The notes below the pieces were generated by a model. The model was not told the origin of the DNA and did not search any database. It worked only from the letters and a program-made list of their open reading frames with translations. DNA of 9,807 nt from an uncultured Collinsella sp. (lineage in GTDB: Bacteria; Actinomycetota; Coriobacteriia; Coriobacteriales; Coriobacteriaceae): contig URCS01000064.1 in assembly GCA_900546455.1 (NCBI GenBank), positions 1 to 9,807 of the forward strand, read 5' to 3'. This document shows positions 6,281 to 9,807 of the stretch, one piece after another (positions within the stretch are counted from its first letter, which is position 1; the number at the start of each line of letters is the position of its first letter). The position numbers and the translations under genes were made by a program.

Positions 6281-6512
6281 TACGCCTTCTTGATCACGTA
6301 CGCCAATCCAATATCGCAGGCACAGCGTACGATTGACGCGAAGAACCACGATGCTGGCAGCGTCATAAGCAGAGGCTTGCTCACGCTCGGCTCCAGCCCC
6401 CTTTGGCGCGCCGTATAACCAATCCACATCAGCAGCACAATAGCAGCTCACGCCACGGCTTCGGCCTAAACGTATACCCGGCAAGAACAAAGAACACCGG
6501 CATGTGAAAAAG
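6280..6512 (-). pseudogene. relic of an acyltransferase (acyltransferase-3 type), internally deleted and frameshifted
   Basis: On the minus strand two frames hold pieces of what appears to be one membrane acyltransferase. From 6512 down to about 6445 the frame reads LFHMPVFFVLAGYTFRPKPW, the motif found near the N-terminus of acyltransferase-3 proteins (usually FHMPLFFxLSG), and then stops. From about 6440 down to the TAA at 6280-6282 another frame reads LLMWIGYTARQRGLEP and continues with hydrophobic sequence ending AYVIKKA, like the C-terminal end of such a protein. The family is normally about 330-380 residues, so the central part is gone and the frames no longer match. There is no start codon context, and the N-terminal edge runs into the terminator of the tRNA gene. 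Such enzymes modify surface polysaccharides, which fits the neighbouring export genes. A short functional gene is very unlikely. Confidence 0.7.
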
Positions 6513-6538
6513 CCCAGACCACCAAGCGGTCCGGGCTT
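6507..6538 (-). terminator. terminator downstream of tRNA-Arg
   Basis: On the minus strand an 11-base stem (6528-6538 with 6510-6520, one A-C mismatch) is followed by a run of five T. It lies ten bases past the tRNA CCA end and fits termination of the tRNA transcript. On the plus strand the downstream bases are not T-rich. Confidence 0.75.
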
Positions 6539-6547
6539 AATAAACGA

Positions 6548-6624
6548 TGGTGCTCCATGGCGGATTCGAACCGTCGACCTTGGGATTAGAAGTCCCCTGC
6601 TCTATCCAACTGAGCTAATGGAGC
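6548..6624 (-). tRNA. tRNA-Arg (anticodon TCT)
   Basis: A 77-base cloverleaf including an encoded CCA end. The acceptor GCTCCAT pairs with ATGGAGC, the D arm is GCTC/GAGC around AGTTGGATA, the anticodon loop CTTCTAA gives anticodon TCT (reads AGA), and the T loop is TTCGAAT. Two imperfections are visible: a G-A pair closing the outer end of the anticodon stem and an A-C mismatch in the T stem (GACGG against CCGCC). Neither breaks the overall fold. The gene follows tagH on the same strand. Confidence 0.95.
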
Positions 6625-6670
6625 AAATAACCGCACGCCAAAGCAAGCGCAAGCCTGTCAGGCGCAAATA

Positions 6671-6676
6671 ATTATA
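6671..6676 (-). promoter_or_regulatory. possible -10 box for tRNA-Arg
   Basis: On the minus strand TATAAT sits just past the tagH stop and 46 bases before the tRNA 5' end, placing a start about 40 bases upstream of the mature tRNA. No convincing -35 hexamer is seen. The short palindrome GCCTGTCAGGC (6653-6663) lies in this leader. Confidence 0.4.
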
Positions 6677-6678
6677 AC

Positions 6679-7446
6679 CTAGTTGAACTGCTCACGGTAC
6701 GCCTTGCAGACCTCACTGACCGGGCCGTCCATGCGAAGGTCACCCTTCTCAATCCAAACGGCACGCTGGCAGATGCGCTCAACCTGCTCCATGGAGTGCG
6801 AAACGAACAGAACCGTCACTTCGCCGCTCTGGATAAAGTGCTGGATGCGGGCCTCGCACTTCTGCTGGAAGAACACATCACCGACGGACAACGTCTCGTC
6901 AACGATCAGAATATCGGGCTCGGTAATCGTCGCGATTGCAAAGGCGATACGCGCCACCATGCCCGAGGAGAAGTTCTTGAGCGGCATATCGACAAAGTTC
7001 TGCAGCTCAGCGAATTCGATAATGCCGTCAAAGTTGGCGTCGATGAACTCCTTGGTATAGCCAAGCAGGGCGCCGTTCAGATAGATGTTCTCGCGGGCGG
7101 TCAGCTCGGGGTCAAAACCAGCACCAAGCTCAATCAGCGGCGCGATGTTACCGTGCACCTTAACGCTGCCCTCGCTTGGCTCAAGCACGCCAGCGATAAT
7201 CTTGAGCATCGTAGACTTGCCGGAGCCATTGGTGCCGACCAGACCCACGACCTCGCCACGATGAATATCAAACGAGATATGCTTAAGCGCCCTAAACTCC
7301 TCAAAGAACAACTCATGCTTGGCAAGCTTAATGAAGTACTCCTTGAGGTTGGTCAGCGACTCGGACGCCATGTTAAAGATCATGGTGACGTCGTCGACCT
7401 CGACAGCCAGAGGCTGCTCGCTGTAATCAACAACAGATTCAGTCAT
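6679..7446 (-). CDS. tagH: ABC transporter ATPase for surface polymer export (TagH/Wzt-like)
   Basis: A 255-residue ATPase that energises export of an undecaprenyl-linked wall or capsule polymer through the permease encoded next to it. Motifs in order are a long N-terminal lead-in typical of TagH/Wzt proteins (MIFNMASESLTNLKEYF, where standard importers are shorter), Walker A GTNGSGKST at 71-79, a Q-loop region replaced by LIELGAGFDPELTARENIYL, the signature FSSGM (159-163), Walker B ILIVDE (179-184) and the H-loop His217. The protein ends soon after the ATPase core, so it lacks the extra C-terminal domain that recognises the glycan end in some Wzt and TagH proteins. I chose ATG 7446 over an adjacent GTG at 7449, because AAGGAG (7454-7459) is seven bases from it. 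It lies 11 bases after tagG, whose stop codon overlaps this ribosome binding site. The symbol is by resemblance; the actual polymer is unknown. Confidence 0.9.
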   Translation of the reverse strand: MTESVVDYSEQPLAVEVDDVTMIFNMASESLTNLKEYFIKLAKHELFFEEFRALKHISFDIHRGEVVGLVGTNGSGKSTMLKIIAGVLEPSEGSVKVHGNIAPLIELGAGFDPELTARENIYLNGALLGYTKEFIDANFDGIIEFAELQNFVDMPLKNFSSGMVARIAFAIATITEPDILIVDETLSVGDVFFQQKCEARIQHFIQSGEVTVLFVSHSMEQVERICQRAVWIEKGDLRMDGPVSEVCKAYREQFN

Positions 7447-7457
7447 CACAGCACTCC

Positions 7458-8303
7458 TTAGATGTAGAGGATGAACTTGCGCTCGGATTTATGGAACACG
7501 GTGTAGCCAATAACAAGCGCAAGAACCGCCCAAGCGACGCACATACCAAACGTCATAAGCGAGGGCGTAGTCTGGAACAGGAAGATATCGCGCATAAACT
7601 GCAGGTAGTTGAACATGGGGTTCGCATACATCAAGATACGTACGAGATGCGGCATTTGCGCAATATAGTCAGTCGTCCAGAAGATGGGCGTAATGTAAGT
7701 CCACGCCGTAATGACGACGCTCCACAGATGCATAACGTCGCGGAAGAAGACCGTAAGGGCAGAGAGCATCATGCCCAGGCCCATGCAGAAGCACATAAGC
7801 AGCAGCAGGCAAACCGGCAACAGAATCAGGTGCCAAGAAGGCATAACGCGGAACCACAGCATGACGATGGCGACGGCGACCAGCGAGAAGGCAAAGTTGA
7901 CCAGCGAGAAGAGCACCTTCTGCACCGGGAAAACCCAGCGGTGCACCTTAACCTTCTTGAGCAGAGGGGCAGCGCCCACGATCGACGTCAGGGCCTGGTT
8001 AGTAGACTCAGACATGACGGCAAAGGTGATGTTACCCACGATCAAGTACAGCGGGTACATCTCGGGCGTCATTGAGCCATTGCGGCCCTGGCCAAAAATC
8101 GTCGAGAACACGATGGCCATGACGATCATCATCAGCAGCGGGTTGAGCACCGACCATGCGACGCCCAGAACGCTACGGCGATACTTGATCTTAAAATCCT
8201 TGGTAACCAGCTGACGAAGGATAAACGCGTCCTTCTCAAATTCGTTCTTAGCAAACGTCGCAGGCAGACTGCGAGTTTCTTGTTGCTTTGTCTGATCCGA
8301 CAC
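7458..8303 (-). CDS. tagG: ABC-2 type polysaccharide export permease (TagG/Wzm-like)
   Basis: A 281-residue integral membrane permease that forms the export channel with the adjacent ATPase. The cytoplasmic N-terminus carries the family hallmark KYRRSVLGVAWSVLNPLL, followed by about six hydrophobic segments, the last near GMCVAWAVLALVIGYTVF. The C-terminus ends FHKSERKFILYI, typical of the ABC-2 membrane family. Length is close to the usual 260-280. The start is GTG at 8303, because AAAGGAG (8312-8318) lies eight bases upstream; a longer frame up to 8366 has no such site and adds residues unlike the family. The TAA stop sits within the ribosome binding site of tagH, so the pair is co-translated. 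It faces a divergent glycosyltransferase gene 160 bases away. The exported glycan is unknown; a rhamnose-containing polymer is plausible given rmlD nearby. Confidence 0.92.
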   Translation of the reverse strand: MSDQTKQQETRSLPATFAKNEFEKDAFILRQLVTKDFKIKYRRSVLGVAWSVLNPLLMMIVMAIVFSTIFGQGRNGSMTPEMYPLYLIVGNITFAVMSESTNQALTSIVGAAPLLKKVKVHRWVFPVQKVLFSLVNFAFSLVAVAIVMLWFRVMPSWHLILLPVCLLLLMCFCMGLGMMLSALTVFFRDVMHLWSVVITAWTYITPIFWTTDYIAQMPHLVRILMYANPMFNYLQFMRDIFLFQTTPSLMTFGMCVAWAVLALVIGYTVFHKSERKFILYI

Positions 8304-8311
8304 GGATGCAA

Positions 8312-8318
8312 CTCCTTT
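8312..8318 (-). promoter_or_regulatory. tagG ribosome binding site that decides a GTG start
   Basis: On the minus strand AAAGGAG lies eight bases before GTG 8303. The in-frame ATG further upstream at 8366 has no such site, so this motif fixes the permease start. Confidence 0.75.
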
Positions 8319-8342
8319 ACTCGTAATCGTTGACAAACGAAC

Positions 8343-8348
8343 AGTATA
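8343..8348 (-). promoter_or_regulatory. possible -10 box for tagG-tagH
   Basis: On the minus strand TATACT lies 40 bases before the tagG start. I see no close match to TTGACA 16-18 bases upstream of it, so the promoter call is weak. Confidence 0.3.
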
Positions 8349-8404
8349 GACCCGACGGCCATGCAAACGATTCGCGCAACAAAACTGGAGAACTAACCCA
8401 CATC

Positions 8405-8433
8405 TTAGGATGCCAGGCCCAAACGGCTATACT
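8405..8433 (+). promoter_or_regulatory. possible promoter of the glycosyltransferase gene
   Basis: TATACT (8428-8433) is preceded 17 bases upstream by TTAGGA (8405-8410), a three-of-six match to TTGACA. It sits about 30 bases before the GTG start, in the 160-base gap between divergent genes. Confidence 0.4.
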
Positions 8434-8463
8434 TTCTAGGATTGAATGTATAAGGAGCATTAA

Positions 8464-9435
8464 GTGAATTCTGAATCCATCGCCGTCATCATCCCTTGCT
8501 ACAACGAAGCGCTCACGATCGGCAAAGTCATCGACGACTTTCACCGCGAGCTTCCGCAGGCGACGGTCTATGTCTATGACAACAACTCGTCGGACGATAC
8601 CTCACGCATTGCCACCGAGCACGGCGCCACAGTCCGCTTTGAGCCCCGTCAGGGAAAGGGCAACGTGTGCCGCCAGATGTTTCGCGATATCGACGCCGAT
8701 TGCTACCTGATGGTCGACGGAGACGACACCTACCCCGCCGAGGCGGCCAAGGCCCTCTGCGAGCCCATCCTTAACGGCACGGCCGACATGACCGTAGGCG
8801 ATCGCCTTTCCAACGGCACCTACGCCGAGGAGAACAAGCGTGCCTTCCACGGCTTTGGCAATAATCTGGTCCGCGCCATGATCAAGTGGATCTATGGCTA
8901 CAGCTTCGATGACGTCATGACAGGCTACCGCGCCATGAGCCGCCCGTTCGTTAAAACCTTCCCAGTGCTTTCCGAGGGCTTTCAGATCGAAACCGAGCTC
9001 TCGATCCACGCCGTCGACCACCGCTGGCGCATCAAAGATGTGCCCATCGAGTACCGCGACCGTCCCGAGGGTTCCGAGTCCAAACTCAACACCGTGAGCG
9101 ACGGCATTAAAGTCGTTGCGATGATCGGCACGCTGTTCAAGGACTATCGCCCGCTGAAGTTCTTCAGCCTCGTTGCGCTTCTGTTCGCGGTATTCGGCCT
9201 CGCCCTGGGCATGCCCATCGTTGTCGAATATTTCCAGACCGGCCTCGTCCCGCGCTTCCCCACCGCTATGCTCGCCGCCTCGTTTATGTTCCTGTGCGGC
9301 CTGAGCCTTGTGACCGGCTTCATCCTAGATTCTGTAGCAAAGGTCGAAAAAAAGCAGTGGGAGGTCAACGTGTACAGCAAATACGCCTACGACGACCAGC
9401 CCGGCCACCCTACTTCCATGCCAAGCGAGAGGTAG
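8464..9435 (+). CDS. membrane-anchored family 2 glycosyltransferase (DPM1/GtrB-like)
   Basis: A 323-residue GT-A fold glycosyltransferase that probably moves a sugar from a nucleotide donor to undecaprenyl phosphate on the inner face of the membrane. The N-terminal IAVIIPCYNEALTIGKVI is the nucleotide-binding start of GT2 enzymes, VDGDDTYPAE (Asp85, Asp87) is the metal-binding DxD region, and DVMTGYRAMSRPFV with GFQIETELSIHA is typical of polyprenyl-phosphate sugar transferases. Two hydrophobic segments at about residues 233-256 and 268-292 follow the catalytic domain, as in GtrB-like proteins, with a short basic and acidic tail. The GTG at 8464 has AAGGAG (8452-8457) six bases upstream. It is read away from tagG-tagH and ends before a bidirectional terminator shared with rmlD. 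It may make the lipid-linked sugar used in building or decorating the exported polymer; the sugar cannot be told from sequence. Confidence 0.92.
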   Translation: MNSESIAVIIPCYNEALTIGKVIDDFHRELPQATVYVYDNNSSDDTSRIATEHGATVRFEPRQGKGNVCRQMFRDIDADCYLMVDGDDTYPAEAAKALCEPILNGTADMTVGDRLSNGTYAEENKRAFHGFGNNLVRAMIKWIYGYSFDDVMTGYRAMSRPFVKTFPVLSEGFQIETELSIHAVDHRWRIKDVPIEYRDRPEGSESKLNTVSDGIKVVAMIGTLFKDYRPLKFFSLVALLFAVFGLALGMPIVVEYFQTGLVPRFPTAMLAASFMFLCGLSLVTGFILDSVAKVEKKQWEVNVYSKYAYDDQPGHPTSMPSER

Positions 9436-9485
9436 ATCTTCCGCAAAATACTATTGGCACCACTGCGCAGATAGCCACCAACAAG

Positions 9486-9515
9486 AAAAGCCGCCGTTAA
9501 AGAACGGCGGCTTTT
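9486..9515. terminator. bidirectional terminator between convergent genes
   Basis: A 13-base perfect stem, AAAAGCCGCCGTT (9486-9498) with AACGGCGGCTTTT (9503-9515), encloses a four-base AAAG loop. The A and T runs on either side make it work in both directions, ending the glycosyltransferase on the plus strand and rmlD on the minus strand. Confidence 0.9.
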
Positions 9516-9537
9516 ACTCTCGAAAAGTTAATAGCGG

Positions 9538-9807
9538 CTAGAGCGTCTTGATGTACTCCCCCAGCTCTTCCTCCCCGTCGGGCATGTGGAAGCCGGCAGC
9601 CTCGAGCTTGGACAGGTCGAGCGCGGAGTGGACCGGGCGCGGGGCGACGGGGCCCTCGGCGCTCGCGTAGTAGTCGGCGGTCGATACCGGCACGACCCTG
9701 TCCCCGTTGCCGTTGGCGGCCTCGAAGACGGCGCGGGCGATATCGGCCCAGGACTTGACGGTGCCGGAGCCGGTGCAGTCGTAGGTGCCGTAGGGGGCGT
9801 GCGTCCC
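9538..9807 (-). CDS. rmlD: dTDP-4-dehydrorhamnose reductase (RmlD-like), C-terminal part
   Basis: The last 89 residues of an RmlD-like protein; the start lies beyond the window edge, and the frame is open to base 9807. The reductase performs the last step in making dTDP-L-rhamnose, using NADPH. Recognisable family sequence includes APYGTYDCTGSGTVKSWADI near the edge of the fragment, then RVVPVSTADYYA, VAPRPVHSALDLSKL and a final EELGEYIKTL. The pattern PxAPRPxxSxLD is the conserved C-terminal signature of RmlD. In related organisms this domain is sometimes the C-terminal half of a fused RmlC-RmlD protein; the N-terminal part is not here, so that cannot be judged. It converges on the glycosyltransferase with the shared terminator between them. 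Its presence suggests that the neighbouring export genes handle a rhamnose-containing glycan. Confidence 0.88.
   Translation of the reverse strand, partial: GTHAPYGTYDCTGSGTVKSWADIARAVFEAANGNGDRVVPVSTADYYASAEGPVAPRPVHSALDLSKLEAAGFHMPDGEEELGEYIKTL

Noticed and set aside
6164..6490. A 108-codon minus-strand open frame overlapping the end of the ATPase gene
   Set aside because: Its frame runs through the terminator and the ATPase coding sequence. The meaningful acyltransferase similarity lies in the other two minus-strand frames.
8330..8335. TTGACA as a plus-strand -35 box
   Set aside because: No -10 box lies 16-18 bases downstream on the plus strand, and the next plus gene has a better placed TATACT.
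9690..9710. A second copy of the GGGGACAGG core, on the minus strand within rmlD
   Set aside because: It falls in conserved coding sequence (residues NGDR) with no flanking stem, so it is probably chance.
1..9807. CRISPR arrays, insertion sequences with transposase genes, or phage genes
   Set aside because: No regularly spaced repeats, transposase motifs or phage structural proteins were seen on either strand.

Overview
The window looks like a chromosomal segment from a GC-rich Gram-positive gut bacterium. My best guess is a Coriobacteriia member close to Collinsella. This rests on strong G/C use at third codon positions in the core genes, clear AGGAG-type ribosome binding sites, a two-component ABC exporter of the wall-polymer type, and protein sequences that resemble that group from memory. 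No 16S gene or other taxonomic marker is present, so the assignment is inference.

Layout: (1) Positions 1-4659 hold a plus-strand aromatic amino acid operon: the 3' end of aroA, then aroC, pheA (chorismate mutase, prephenate dehydratase and ACT domains), an aroE-aroK fusion (shikimate dehydrogenase joined to shikimate kinase) and aroQ (type II dehydroquinase). Together they cover dehydroquinate to shikimate 3-phosphate, then EPSP, chorismate and phenylpyruvate. Two non-coding inserts interrupt this tight operon: a 127-bp nested inverted repeat between aroC and pheA, and a 39-bp perfect hairpin between aroE-aroK and aroQ. (2) Positions 4700-6280 hold a self-contained two-gene cassette with its own promoter, overlapping stop/start codons and a strong terminator. 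Its first gene is a DUF4869-type protein. Its second is a P-loop ATPase whose C-terminal half may be a degenerate TOPRIM-like domain. No function is established for this pair as far as I know, and its base composition is lower in G+C than the aro genes. It is the main candidate for an undescribed system. (3) Positions 6280-6624 hold a decayed acyltransferase relic, a minus-strand terminator and a tRNA-Arg(TCT).

(4) Positions 6679-9807 belong to cell-surface glycopolymer biology: a TagH/Wzt-like ATPase and a TagG/Wzm-like permease on the minus strand, a divergently transcribed membrane-anchored family 2 glycosyltransferase, and the C-terminal end of an RmlD-like dTDP-4-dehydrorhamnose reductase. 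The likely combined role is to make an activated sugar (rhamnose), transfer it at the membrane and export a lipid-linked polymer.

The gap-like stretches are short. The longest stretch without an intact protein gene is about 440 bases (6241-6678), and the relic, terminators and tRNA account for most of it.
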